From assembly GCA_002887195.1 (NCBI GenBank), contig PJAB01000211.1, forward strand, positions 1-34,119: DNA of 34,119 bases, in the 5' to 3' direction. The notes below the pieces were generated by a model that had not been told where the DNA came from, made no database searches, and saw nothing but the letters and a program-made list of their open reading frames with translations. Numbering within the stretch: the first letter of the stretch is position 1; each line of letters starts with the position of its first letter. A program made the translations under genes and the position numbers. The stretch comes from Chrysochromulina parva (Eukaryota > Haptophyta > Prymnesiales > Chrysochromulinaceae). Of the stretch, positions 9,144-19,521 are shown piece by piece.

Positions 9144-9559
9144 GCAATGCATCCCAATTCGAGGCGGCTGCGGCGATAGAATGGCGCGGCCGCTGTGTGT
9201 CTATTGCCTCGCGGGGACAGGGAGGGCGGGGCCCTGCGACGTGTCCTCAGCGGATCAGGTAGATGCCAACCTCGTCACGGGCGGCCCGGGGGATCGCCCT
9301 CCGTACTACAAAGTTCGTTGAGAGGAGCACACTTAATATTACGCATAGCCTCACGTGAACTCAGCTCGCACAACACAGTAGCCTGCTCACTCCTGCATGC
9401 ATATTATAATATATGTCTTGTGCGATCTTAAACGATTCAGCAGCAGTCCTGGGCGCTGTGGCGCCGTCCCGTCCAGGGACGCCCCGTGCATCCTCGAAGC
9501 GGCACTGCATGTCGTGTCCTATGATCACCGGACGAGGGCGCGGCAGTCGTGCGCGACGC
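9144..9559. other. Convergent intergenic region
   Basis: This 416-bp stretch lies between the stops of the COX7c-like gene (+) and the orphan gene (-), so it should hold both 3' UTRs. An AT-richer patch with gcatgcatattataatatat lies at about 9394-9413. No ORF with recognisable content was seen. Confidence 0.5.
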
Positions 9560-9913
9560 TCACTGGTACAGCGGGACCTCAGCCTCGAAAAAGTCACTAG
9601 TGCGGGTGCGCCCTGTCGGTTCCTGCTTCGGAGGCGAGTAAACGGGCTGCTCAAGCTTGGCAGCCATGGTGCCCTTCGGAAGCGGCTTGTACTTGAACAC
9701 CGTCTGGCCCTCGTGGAGCGGGCCCGTGTATACGTGATCGTTGAGAGCGCGGCCGTGCCAGTCCGTGGCGAGCGGGGCCTTCGAGCGCGGGTCGAGAAGC
9801 TGCTGCTGCTCAGCGCCAACCGAGCGCGCGTAGCCGGACTGCTTCGCAGTCACGCCGGAGATCCACGGCTTCTCCTGTGGCGGGAAGAGCCTGCTTTCGA
9901 AGGGGTTGGCCAT
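9560..9913 (-). CDS. Small conserved-looking protein, unknown function
   Basis: Protein of 117 aa from ATG 9913 to TGA at 9560. It has no signal peptide or membrane segment, few cysteines, and many Pro, Tyr, Lys and Gln. Short motifs such as NPFESRLFPPQEKPWISG, DWHGRALNDHVYTGPLHEG and FKYKPLPKG look like extended, surface-binding peptide rather than a globular enzyme. That style is common in small axonemal microtubule-associated proteins, and a flagellar gene (DRC7) lies further along, but I do not recognise a family and do not assign this role. A balanced composition unlike the GC-driven shadow frames supports it as real. Confidence 0.6.
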   Translation of the reverse strand: MANPFESRLFPPQEKPWISGVTAKQSGYARSVGAEQQQLLDPRSKAPLATDWHGRALNDHVYTGPLHEGQTVFKYKPLPKGTMAAKLEQPVYSPPKQEPTGRTRTSDFFEAEVPLYQ

Positions 9914-10243
9914 CCTTGGCGCGGCTGTCGGCGAGCAGCGGGATGGCCCAAGTCCGTTTTCAGACTTCTGAGACTTTTTTGGATCATGTCTGTGTAACCG
10001 CCGTTTTGGATCTCCGCATCCAATTGTACGTCCCCCCTTTCTCTGCCCACCTTGTCTTCGCGCTACTTGATATGCTTTTCCAATGCATACACCACGACAA
10101 ATTGCTTGATTGTGCCTGTGCGGCCTTCTCTCTCACCATGTGCACATGTCTCTCACTAACGCTCAGCGTTCAGCCTTTTTCGGAGCGTAACCGCCCGGCT
10201 TTTATTGACCTCCCGATTCGTCCCCCCAAGGTTCTCTCCCCGC
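9914..10243. other. Intergenic region with candidate NKAP 3' end
   Basis: This 330-bp stretch lies between the NKAP stop and the start of the small orphan gene, both minus strand. It is less GC-rich than the genes and contains the candidate NKAP polyadenylation signal. It should also contain the orphan's promoter. No further gene was seen. Confidence 0.5.
10201..10206 (-). terminator. Candidate polyadenylation signal AATAAA for NKAP
   Basis: The plus-strand tttatt reads AATAAA on the minus strand, 38 nt past the NKAP stop codon. The position is reasonable for a compact 3' UTR. Whether this species uses AATAAA is not known from the sequence alone. Confidence 0.4.
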
Positions 10244-11970
<1,727 letters not shown>

Positions 11971-12388
11971 CGTAGCGACGTGCGTCAAGGTGATCCCAGA
12001 ATTATGAATTCACAGCCAATGTTTATGACTCGGCACGACACCGCGCCGGCGTACATACGTGTGCGGTTACGACCCCTGGACCCCCTTATCACAGCCATAC
12101 TCGATCAGCCGCCGGGCCGGGCCGCTTAACGCTTCGCTTAGCCCCGCCCGGTCGCCTCGTACATGTAAGCAGCGCGTCTTGACTTAGACTTTTCGCGCCT
12201 CATGCCCCATGGCGAGGCGCCGCTTGCACACATTGAGCGCGCAGCTGTACTGTGTCGACCCGTTTTATCTTTTAACACAGACACCGACACACACGCACAG
12301 CCCGGCTTCAAGGCTTGCGCCAACGGGACCCTTTCGTTCACTTTTCTCTCTCGCCCTCTCTCCCCTGGCTCGCTCGCATCGCTCTCGA
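11971..12388. other. Intergenic region, NKAP promoter side
   Basis: This 418-bp stretch lies between the NKAP start and the stop of the EF-hand-like gene, both minus strand. It contains pyrimidine-rich patches (12330-12380) and an 'acacagacaccgacacacacgcacag' type run near 12278-12300. No gene is recognisable. Confidence 0.5.
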
Positions 12389-13324
12389 TCAGCGAACAAA
12401 AAGGTTCCTCCCAGCTAAAGCTATATCCGTAGGGCCCGTGGAGTCGTACACGTGCCGCGAAGTCGCGAGGTATTGCTCCGAAACCAAATCGATCGCAGGC
12501 CACGGCTTGGCCTGCTGCGGCGCCAATCGCATCGTCATCGTCATTGGCTGCACCGGCTCCACCTGCACGTGAATCGTCGGGTGGAAGCCTCCCGCGACGC
12601 CAGCGGTCGCCAGCCTTGGCAGGGGAAGGCGTCCGGTCGACATCGATGGCCGAAGCCTTTCGCCAGGCGGCGTCATCGCGCCAGGCAGCCTCAGGCCGGG
12701 ACGGTTAAGTGCCTCATACCCCGCATGAGGCACCTGCAGGTGCTGGTGTGAGACCGACGCGCGGGGCAACCTCAGCCGCTCGTACAGACCATCAGTGGCG
12801 GCCGTGCGCATTCGCTCTTTCGCAAGCTCCCGCGTTCGGTGCCCAATGATGTTCTGCAAATGTTGGCGAGCCTCCTCTTCAAACACGTCAACGGCGACCC
12901 GCGAGTGCTCGCGCACAACCTTGGCCGTCTTCTTGCGGTACGCTGTCTCAAATCTGGCGAGTTGCGGGTTGTTAAAGACGATGCATTTAGCGCGTTCCGT
13001 GAGTTCCTGCTTTTCTTTGAAGAATTGTTCTTTTCGAGCGCGTCGTATGAGTCCTTCAAAGTCTAGACGTCCCACGCGATTCACGTCGAGACTATCAAAG
13101 ATAGCGTCGACGATTTGCGCCCGCGCCTTTTTTGCGCCCAGGAGCTGAACGGCGAGTCGATTCAAAGAGGGCTTGTCGATGAACGTCGTCTGCCCAGTCT
13201 GTTCCAGCATGTCGTCGAGAAGAAATGCGCGGGTTTTCGACGCTATGGCGTCGAACAGCCCATTGCGCATCTTCATGACATTCGATGGAGCTACATTGAT
13301 GAATTCCTGCAGCGTGTCGTTCAT
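12389..13324 (-). CDS. Protein with one degenerate EF-hand, otherwise unknown
   Basis: Protein of 311 aa from ATG 13324. Residues about 70-95 form a helix-loop-helix with loop DVNRVGRLDFEG (80-91). It has D, N, G and D at calcium-loop positions 1, 3, 6 and 9 but lacks an oxygen ligand at position 5 and Glu at 12, so calcium binding is doubtful. Residues 95-175 are charged and helical (RRARKEQFFKEKQELTERAK). The last ~130 residues are Pro/Arg/Leu-rich and look unstructured. No membrane segment or signal is present. Base composition is less GC-rich than the left-hand genes. Such proteins occur among flagellar and centrosomal calcium-sensor relatives, but nothing specific is visible. Confidence 0.7.
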   Translation of the reverse strand: MNDTLQEFINVAPSNVMKMRNGLFDAIASKTRAFLLDDMLEQTGQTTFIDKPSLNRLAVQLLGAKKARAQIVDAIFDSLDVNRVGRLDFEGLIRRARKEQFFKEKQELTERAKCIVFNNPQLARFETAYRKKTAKVVREHSRVAVDVFEEEARQHLQNIIGHRTRELAKERMRTAATDGLYERLRLPRASVSHQHLQVPHAGYEALNRPGLRLPGAMTPPGERLRPSMSTGRLPLPRLATAGVAGGFHPTIHVQVEPVQPMTMTMRLAPQQAKPWPAIDLVSEQYLATSRHVYDSTGPTDIALAGRNLFVR

Positions 13325-13894
13325 TTCCAGCTACAAAAGCTTGAAATATGTGTTGTGCTGCTTAGTTGCGATGCGTGAGATGTTGCGTGCGCGCCGCGCC
13401 CGCGAAAGAGCGATCGACGATCGTGTCCGAGTGCCTCCGTTACACCTTACACGGCGACAAAAAGAAACCGAAACCGCTCCTCTAAGTTTGGCAACAAGCG
13501 TGGGTCGTCATAGGGTCGTCCTGGCTCAGCCCATACAATGTAAAAAGACGGGTCCACGACACACAGACGTCTCCAATAGCCCAGAAGCTACAGATACACA
13601 AGTTCATCACATCAAGAATTCAAGATCAACCTCAAGAAGTACTCAAAGGGTCCGAGCGTGCGGCTCCTCATCCGACTGCACGCGCGGTCCTTCCGATCGT
13701 GACACAATCCTGGCGTGTTTCTCCTGGTGCTTGCCCTTCAGGAAGGCGCGCAGCTTCTCAACCTCCCACTCTGCCGGAACACCTGCGGCGGCGGAATCGC
13801 ATCGTACATGTAAAAATCATGGACCGTTCTCGAAATGAAATCTCGGCGGTGCTCAGCTTATCGTAGCTACTCGACCGCCTGGCACAGGTCGTCC
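13325..13894. other. Intergenic region
   Basis: This 570-bp stretch lies between the EF-hand-like gene start and the ankyrin gene stop, both minus strand. It is AT-richer than the window average (for example 13490-13640). Long frames exist but none shows protein-like composition. No RNA gene was recognised. Confidence 0.5.
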
Positions 13895-14545
13895 TTAGGT
13901 CGTACTAGTCGTGGCCGGCCGCGCAGGTGGAAGCGCATGCCACGGAGTGGTCGCATGCGAAACCAGGGTGGAATCCCTGGTCGGGCACGACGTTTCTTTC
14001 CTGCAGCACCGTTCTACTTGCGGTGGAGCCTCGGCGAGTCGGAACTTAGACCGACGGATCACCGACACCGTAGGCTGCACCGTTGGCTCGTCAACAGGCA
14101 AGAAGGTGCCTTGGACATTGGCTTCGCGCAAGTTGCCACGATGCTCTTGGCCTTCAAGCCAAGTCGCAATTTTGCTGTGTCCAAAGATGCGAGCGTAGTC
14201 TTTAGCAGTGTAGCCGCTCCGGCTCTTGAGTGTGAGCGAAGCGCCCGCAGAGAAGAGCATCTGCGCTATGTCCATGTGTCCCCCCGCTGCGGCCATCATG
14301 AGTGCCGTACCACCGAACAGCTCTGATGCATCAACATCAGCACCAAAGTCGAGGAGCACTAGCACGCACTCTTCGTGGCCATGTTTGCTTGCAACCATGA
14401 GAGGCGTGTTTCCCTTTCTGTCGATCCAGTCGATCCTGTTCGCATCCGACTTCGAACGCCTCTCTCCGTACCCTCCACTCGCACTGAGCAATTCAAACGC
14501 GACTTTGGCATCGCCGCTCTTGCACGCCTCGACGAGTGCGTTCAT
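13895..14545 (-). CDS. Ankyrin-repeat protein
   Basis: Protein of 216 aa. It starts at the first true ATG (14545), and residues 1-22 form a helix-turn-helix typical of a capping ankyrin repeat. Two clear repeats follow, DRKGNTPLMVASKHGHEECV (42-61) and FGGTALMMAAAGGHMDIAQM (77-96), each with the T-P/A-L-x-x-A and G-H landmarks, plus a fourth repeat at 110-132 (SGYTAKDYARIFGHSKIATW). The last ~80 residues are low complexity and give no clue. Ankyrin repeats mediate protein-protein contacts, so the partner and pathway cannot be named. The C-terminal ~30 residues, rich in Thr/Ser/Pro, could be a mis-read exon end. Confidence 0.85.
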   Translation of the reverse strand: MNALVEACKSGDAKVAFELLSASGGYGERRSKSDANRIDWIDRKGNTPLMVASKHGHEECVLVLLDFGADVDASELFGGTALMMAAAGGHMDIAQMLFSAGASLTLKSRSGYTAKDYARIFGHSKIATWLEGQEHRGNLREANVQGTFLPVDEPTVQPTVSVIRRSKFRLAEAPPQVERCCRKETSCPTRDSTLVSHATTPWHALPPARPATTSTT

Positions 14546-15161
14546 CGATTGAGACAAGATGGCTGAAAAAAGTTATAAAAAACTAAAAGTTGCTCAATGC
14601 TTCAATGCATGCTCTGTCTGTCACCGGCGCCGCGCACTCTTACACTCTATCTCTCTCTCTCGACCTGATGACTCGCTCTGACTCCGTGCCGTGCCCAATG
14701 GCCGTGCCGTGCGGCCCTGCGTGCGGCTCTGCGCTGAGGCAATCTGGCGGAGAGATTATCTCGACGCCGAGCTGTCGGTGATAAGTGTGTAGAGGTGTGG
14801 CTGTGGGCGACGGGCCTTTAACTCTCTGCCCGAACTCGAGAGAGCGACTCGAATCGCCGGACACGGTCTGGTCGGTGTGGGGAGTTCTCGGGCCGCGGCC
14901 AGAGAGACTCAAATCGACCACCCGCGTTCGACAGATCGACTCAACCGATCGTAATGATTAGCCGGTCGTTTTTATATTTTTTATATTTTAACTGCCGTAA
15001 ACTCAGTTTAACTGGCAGTTACAGCTAAACTGGGATACACTGCATCGTCTGCGTCGCGAACCGTTTGGCGAAGGTGCTGCCTGCTGGGTCTCACGGCCGC
15101 CTCTACTTCCAAAGATCCAATGATTCTAAACCACTATACGCTCTACTTGTCTACTAGATGG
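14546..15161. other. Intergenic region with CT-repeat and AT-rich patch
   Basis: This 616-bp stretch lies upstream of the ankyrin gene and downstream of the Cys-rich orphan, both minus strand. It holds a short (CT)n tract at 14647-14663, several 'gactcgaatcg/gactcaaatcga' variants at 14840-14945 and an AT-rich segment tttatattttttatatttta at 14970-14989. No ORF or RNA gene is convincing. Confidence 0.5.
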
Positions 15162-16217
15162 TCAGCAAACGGGTTCCACGCGGAGCCACTGCGATGACTG
15201 TCCAAGCCTTAGCATGCCCAACGGCCACGGGGCGCTCTTGCAGCAGGTGCCAGCGCATGTGTGCCGTATCGAGGTGGAAGAGTCGGCCGAAGTGTTTGAG
15301 CACCATTTCTGCAACCTTAGATGTCCGTACGTCGTGGTCGCGGCAGCGCGCTGCCGCGCTGCAAGTGGGCAGGACTCACTGTCCTCCGGACATTGTCGCG
15401 GCCCTGGGGGCACGGTGCCGACCAGACCAGTGCAGTCGCAGGCGCGCAGGTTCGGCGGCCAGCCTCGCCGCATTCTTGGGGAGACCGGGCAACCGCCCGA
15501 ATGGTTGTGCAGCGAGAAGACTTCGTGCATGACCATCCGAAAGCAGCATGCGCCATCGATATGATTCTCGAACGTAATGCTGTCAAAGGAGCCGGCGAGC
15601 CGTCGTCTGGCTTCTTCGAATAATGGTGGCTTCGTCTCCCCTACGCGCCTATGATAGCCTGTGTAGTTGATGAAGTAGGCCAAGTCGACCGTATCGGAGC
15701 ACACCAGCGTCCTGCCGGCGTCATACCAAAGTCCACTGCCAGGTGCATGATACATCCACAGCTGATTGGTCCAGACCCCCTTATGTTGGATATCTCTTGA
15801 TACAGCCGGTAGATGCATCACTTCAATCCAACCCAATTTCTCCCTGGCTGGCTTGCACGGTTGCCGACAATGACGAGCTTCAGCAGGACCCTTGCATGGA
15901 TGAAGAGAGCCACCCGCGTTGATGTACCGTTCATACGGAGTGTTGCTTGTGCTCGCCTGGCTCCGGTAGCGGACCCAGACCGCGCTCATGAGCTTCTTCT
16001 TGTACACGGCCTCATCTCGCAGCATGCACTTGGCAACGTCGGACATGTTGTGGCTCGGCGTCAAAAAATATGGGAAAACCACTTGCAGTGCGCTCCAATT
16101 CAACGTATGGACGCCCGGTTCTCCGTACACGGCGCTCACGTACGCGGCTGTAGATTTTTCAGATCGGTCGAAACAAGACCACCAAGACCTGTGGAGCGTC
16201 TCGTCGCGTCCAGCCAT
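15162..16217 (-). CDS. Cysteine-rich protein, unknown family
   Basis: Protein of 351 aa from the first true ATG (16217). It has about 20 cysteines, many in the last 200 residues, and several N-x-S/T sequons (for example YFINYTG), which suggests a disulfide-bonded lumenal or extracellular protein. No signal peptide or membrane helix is seen at the chosen start, so an upstream exon may be missing. The most structured-looking part is WTNQLWMYHAPGSGLWYDAG with the following TLVCSDTVDLAYFINYTGY, then FDSITFENHIDGACC. I do not recognise the family. Base composition is moderately less GC-rich than neighbours such as NKAP or DRC7. Confidence 0.65.
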   Translation of the reverse strand: MAGRDETLHRSWWSCFDRSEKSTAAYVSAVYGEPGVHTLNWSALQVVFPYFLTPSHNMSDVAKCMLRDEAVYKKKLMSAVWVRYRSQASTSNTPYERYINAGGSLHPCKGPAEARHCRQPCKPAREKLGWIEVMHLPAVSRDIQHKGVWTNQLWMYHAPGSGLWYDAGRTLVCSDTVDLAYFINYTGYHRRVGETKPPLFEEARRRLAGSFDSITFENHIDGACCFRMVMHEVFSLHNHSGGCPVSPRMRRGWPPNLRACDCTGLVGTVPPGPRQCPEDSESCPLAARQRAAATTTYGHLRLQKWCSNTSADSSTSIRHTCAGTCCKSAPWPLGMLRLGQSSQWLRVEPVC

Positions 16218-16464
16218 CGGTGGCGCAACACACACCGAGGATAATGGGACGTGCGTCGCCGTGGCGCGCGCCGGACGCCGGAGCGCGCGCGAATTCGCGT
16301 CGCGTCCCTACCGGTAAGTTGCTGCTCGTGTTCCTCGGGAACTTTCAGTCCGTCAGTGTCTGTCTCCATGCTCATTTGTGGAACAGTGCTTCGTCCCTTC
16401 ATATGGGATGCATACTTTTCGAGCGGCCAAACTAAACTTTTTTCGTGAAACCGACGACTCTCCT
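16218..16464. promoter_or_regulatory. Divergent intergenic region
   Basis: This 247-bp stretch lies between the start codons of the Cys-rich orphan (-) and the next orphan (+). It should carry both promoters unless the Cys-rich gene has an upstream exon here. No TATA box was seen. Confidence 0.45.
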
Positions 16465-17115
16465 ATGCCGGTCCGCTATAGTGCCGAGGCGCTCGCGGAG
16501 GCTCAGGTGGCGAATGAGATCCCCTTTGGCGCCGCTCCGCACCATGTGACGAAGGAGCTGATGTTCTTCGATCCGCTCGTTGGCGGCTGGGCCTCCGTCG
16601 ACGCTCACAAGAGCACGCACCGTGCTAAGAGCCCGGCAAAGCCCAACCCGAACTACATCCCGCCCCCGAACGGCGTGCCGCGGCTGCGCGACAAACACAT
16701 CGAGAGGCCGCACTATGGCACATTTGGGCTAGACATGAAGAAGGAGATCGAACTGGGACTGGCTCCCGCCGACTGGTCGGTCACATCTGCGATGAACGAC
16801 CCACGGCCCTTAGGAAGGCCAGTCTTCGACGCACGCTTCGTCGAGGCCCCGATGGGACGCGCACGCGGAGGTCGCAACATGGCCTGGACGCCCGTTGGCA
16901 CCGCCGACGCCGGTTTGACCACCAAGGCGGAGAACATCGACATCGTGGCGGCCATGCGCGACATAGCCGACACCTTCCAGGATGCGGCGGAGGACGCAGG
17001 CCTCAACATGGGCTCCGCACACATGGCGGGCGGGAGATTGTTCAAGGAGGCGGAGCACGTTCGCGACGCTCAGCTCGTACTGGCCGCTGGATCCAGGAAG
17101 AGTGACAAGTACTAA
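16465..17115 (+). CDS. Conserved-looking soluble protein, unknown function
   Basis: Protein of 216 aa from ATG 16465 (MPVRYSAEAL). An in-frame ATG at 16408 would add 19 poorly composed residues. The N-terminal two thirds are rich in Pro, His, Asp and aromatic residues with motifs such as EIPFGAAPHHVTKELMFFDP, VPRLRDKHIERPHYGTFGLD and GRPVFDARFVEAP. The C-terminal 70 residues form an amphipathic helical region (IVAAMRDIADTFQDAAEDAG). There is no signal peptide, membrane span or enzyme motif. The balanced composition and lack of low-complexity sequence argue for a real, constrained protein. I do not recognise the family. Confidence 0.7.
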   Translation: MPVRYSAEALAEAQVANEIPFGAAPHHVTKELMFFDPLVGGWASVDAHKSTHRAKSPAKPNPNYIPPPNGVPRLRDKHIERPHYGTFGLDMKKEIELGLAPADWSVTSAMNDPRPLGRPVFDARFVEAPMGRARGGRNMAWTPVGTADAGLTTKAENIDIVAAMRDIADTFQDAAEDAGLNMGSAHMAGGRLFKEAEHVRDAQLVLAAGSRKSDKY

Positions 17116-17329
17116 GCCGCGCAGCACGTCATGGCCGAAGGCGTGGGCCCGCGCCGACACACAGCCGCGCTGTGAAGATCACTGCGCGATCCTTTTAGCT
17201 CTCGGTGGACGAGTGCAGCGCGGTTCTTGTCAGTTGCGTTTGAATGCGTGAATGTGTTTGCATCTGTACTCTACTGTGTGCCCCGTGGTGTGTGATCATC
17301 TTCGTATAGACGTGACATACATATATATG

Positions 17330-17394
17330 AAGCTCCGAGCCCGCGCGCGCGCGGCAATCGCGGGCCCTCAACCCTGACGTCACCCTCGGAGCTT
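17330..17394. repeat. Inverted repeat / hairpin with nested stem
   Basis: The 10-bp arms aagctccgag (17330-17339) and ctcggagctt (17385-17394) are perfectly complementary. An inner stem cccgcg (17340-17345) pairs with cgcggg (17359-17364). A TGACGTCA palindrome (CRE/bZIP core) lies inside at 17375-17382. It lies 215 nt beyond the stop codon of the upstream plus-strand gene. Confidence 0.8.
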
Positions 17395-17477
17395 GCGGCT
17401 GCCCGGTTCTGCCCGGACGAGCTGCCGAGCTGGTCCGCATTGCGCACGTTTACGAGAACCTGGTACCTGCTTTTGCT

Positions 17478-17483
17478 AATAAA
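17478..17483 (+). terminator. Candidate polyadenylation signal AATAAA
   Basis: AATAAA lies 363 nt after the stop of the plus-strand gene ending at 17115. It would give a 3' UTR that includes the 17330-17394 hairpin. Use of this signal is not proven. Confidence 0.35.
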
Positions 17484-17695
17484 ATTTCCTCGAAGCAACG
17501 CCTCGCGCTCTCACTCGGTTCACTCCCCGTCCCCGCGCGCCCCGGCGCGCGGCGCGGGAGGCCGGGAGCGGGACGCGGACGGGGTGCGGGAGCGCGCACG
17601 CGGCATGTGGCCTTCAGTTTTCTCGTCACACGTCAGTTCGCCTAGACCCTAGTTCCCGTTCCTACGAGCTCTACGTCCGACTCCGAGTTTAGAGT

Positions 17696-17701
17696 TTTAT
17701 T
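17696..17701 (-). terminator. Candidate polyadenylation signal AATAAA (minus strand)
   Basis: The plus-strand tttatt is AATAAA on the minus strand, 229 nt past the stop of the minus-strand gene 17930-19294. Confidence 0.3.
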
Positions 17702-17929
17702 ACAAATACTACTCTCTCTCTCCGTCGATCTCTCCGAGAGGTGCGTCTATACGCGACTAAGTCTGCTACTCTGCCGGGGGCACCTACACCCCGCGCCTGG
17801 CCAGTGAGTTCATCATGCTTGACGTCATCTCATCTGTGATCATCCGCCCCTCCGACGCTAATTGCCATGCTAATTGCTCACCGGGGCTTCGACTGGGCCG
17901 GCATGGCTGTGTGGCGCCGTGCCGGGCGT

Positions 17930-19294
17930 TCACGCCGAGAGCTCGTTGTAGCTGTCGACCGCCTCGAGGAATTTGGTGCACGCGACATTACCCTCGCTCG
18001 AGCCGCAGCAGCATTGGAACAGGGTCCGAGCCTCATCTTCCGTCAGTGCTGTGGCATCCTCCACGGCTAAGTCCGGAGAGTCTATGCCCGGGTCGAAGCA
18101 CACAAGATCGCGGAAGCTGAGCCACGCGAGACTCCCACCATCCTGCCTGCGCAGCCGATCGAGAGCTCGGCCTAGGCCATCCGGTTTCGAGGAGATCCCA
18201 TACAGCCGCCGCGCCTCGGCGAGATTCGCGAGATCCAGATTCGCGAGATCCAGACCAGTGGCCCCCGGCGCAGAATGTGCGCCCTTGTCGATCTTGCCAG
18301 CGCCCTCGCCTACGCTCGAGCCCGGCAGCGATTGAGGTAGCACCAGCCCAACTCCTGCGTGACCTAGCTCTACCATCACCGTGAGGAATTTGTCGAACTT
18401 GACGGTGCTGCCCAAACCGCCGAGCTTGGCGACGAGGACGGCGAAGCTTTCCTCGGCAATGGCGGCGCCGCAGTCTTTGCAGAGCTGCTTGAGCTTGTGG
18501 CCCACTGGGAGCGTCTCGTCTCCCCACGATTTACCCAGCATCGCCTCCCACGCAGCTGTGAACTGCTGCACCTGCTTCTGGGCCTCCGCCGTCTGGGCCG
18601 CGAGCTTGGCAGCCTCACTGAGGGCGATCCGCATGGCTACGACCAACGCGGCTGCCTTGAGAGCCTTCGCAGGTCCCTTGGCCGCCTTGTTTGCTGCTTT
18701 TTCCTTCGCCTTCGCTGCATACTTTCCTGGAGCCTCGTTCGGCAGCGAGTCCGCCCCTTTGAGGGCGGCGGCCGCCTTCGCTGCCAGCTGCCGCGCCTCG
18801 GCCACCGCCTTGGCGGCGTGCTTTGCCGCCTCCTGTGACGCCACCGCCGACGACTCGGCCAGTTGCGCAGCCTGCAGGAATGAAGAATGCGCCGTAGACG
18901 CTGCCGCTTCCTTTTCGGCCCTTCGCTTAGCTCGCGACGGGTGCCGAACATTCGCCTGCTGCACACCCATCACAAACGACGCCGTCATTTTGGGCGGCGG
19001 CTTCGCCCTGGTCGTCTTTTTGATCTTGGCGTGCTTGGAGGGCTTAACGTTCTCATCACAGTCCTCAAAAGCCTCCTTTATCTGCACCTTTTTGGCTGAT
19101 CCAGCAGTGGGAGAACTCTTTGCTGGCGAGAGCGAACTCTTCGTTGGCTCTCGCTTCAGGGCGTTCCGACCGGCGTCTTGAGCGACATTGGGGTCGCGCG
19201 GCCGCAGTGGTCCGCCGGCACCGGCAGCAGCGGGCTCCGGGCGGGCTGTGGCGGCACGCCGCTTGGCCGGCTGCGCGTGGCTGGTCGCTGGCAT
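17930..19294 (-). CDS. Lys/Ala-rich protein with C-terminal helical domain, unknown
   Basis: Protein of 454 aa. Residues 1-125 are basic and disordered (many Lys, Pro, Ser). Residues about 125-225 are an Ala/Lys-rich helical stretch like histone H1 tails (EAAKHAAKAVAEARQLAAKA). Residues 230-330 form a more normal helical region (TAAWEAMLGKSWGDETLPVG). The end holds LYGISSKPDGLGRALDRLRR and a Cys-Cys-Cys helix-loop-helix (EDEARTLFQCCCGSSEGNVA) that looks like a decayed EF-hand-type unit. A 15-bp tandem duplication at about 18221-18250 encodes repeated Leu-Asp-Leu-Ala-Asn. It could be a chromatin or cytoskeletal protein; the sequence does not decide. The ATG at 19294 is well placed and shares a 227-bp divergent region with the LRR gene. 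Confidence 0.7.
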   Translation of the reverse strand: MPATSHAQPAKRRAATARPEPAAAGAGGPLRPRDPNVAQDAGRNALKREPTKSSLSPAKSSPTAGSAKKVQIKEAFEDCDENVKPSKHAKIKKTTRAKPPPKMTASFVMGVQQANVRHPSRAKRRAEKEAAASTAHSSFLQAAQLAESSAVASQEAAKHAAKAVAEARQLAAKAAAALKGADSLPNEAPGKYAAKAKEKAANKAAKGPAKALKAAALVVAMRIALSEAAKLAAQTAEAQKQVQQFTAAWEAMLGKSWGDETLPVGHKLKQLCKDCGAAIAEESFAVLVAKLGGLGSTVKFDKFLTVMVELGHAGVGLVLPQSLPGSSVGEGAGKIDKGAHSAPGATGLDLANLDLANLAEARRLYGISSKPDGLGRALDRLRRQDGGSLAWLSFRDLVCFDPGIDSPDLAVEDATALTEDEARTLFQCCCGSSEGNVACTKFLEAVDSYNELSA

Positions 19295-19521
19295 GATGCC
19301 GAAGGCGGCGAGGAGCTCACCGCGGACTGCAAAGATTTAAGTGCGTCGGAGCGAGCGAGAGTGATCGGCTTTTCCGAAAAAGAGTGAAACTTGTCCAGAA
19401 GAGCAAGCGTCGTGTGAGCGGGTCGAGTGCAGTGTGTCTTTTCGGAATGCTCAAAACGACGCTAGGAAACAACTACGCAAACCGTAAACGGTAAACGGCG
19501 CCACGGCGTCCTCAGGCATCC
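19295..19521. promoter_or_regulatory. Divergent intergenic region (Lys/Ala-rich gene / LRR gene)
   Basis: This 227-bp stretch separates two start codons on opposite strands and probably serves as a shared promoter. The repeated words gtaaacggtaaacgg lie just upstream of the LRR gene (19485-19499). Confidence 0.5.

Larger units (their letters stand above)
17116..17929. other. Convergent 3' intergenic region
   Basis: This 814-bp stretch lies between two stop codons. It contains a strong inverted repeat (17330-17394), AATAAA on the plus strand (17478-17483), its complement tttatt at 17696-17701, a GC-rich block at 17530-17600 and a CT-rich block near 17708-17740. No ORF is convincing. One or both 3' UTRs probably occupy much of it. 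Confidence 0.55.

Noticed and set aside
13971..14000. tRNA T-arm-like stem ccaggg/ccctgg
   Set aside because: The loop does not match the T-loop consensus and no acceptor, D or anticodon stems can be placed around it; it lies in the 3' coding part of the ankyrin gene.
14640..14921. 93-aa minus-strand frame in the AT/CT-rich intergenic region
   Set aside because: It is Arg/Ser/Pro-rich with no conserved feature and lies over a CT microsatellite.
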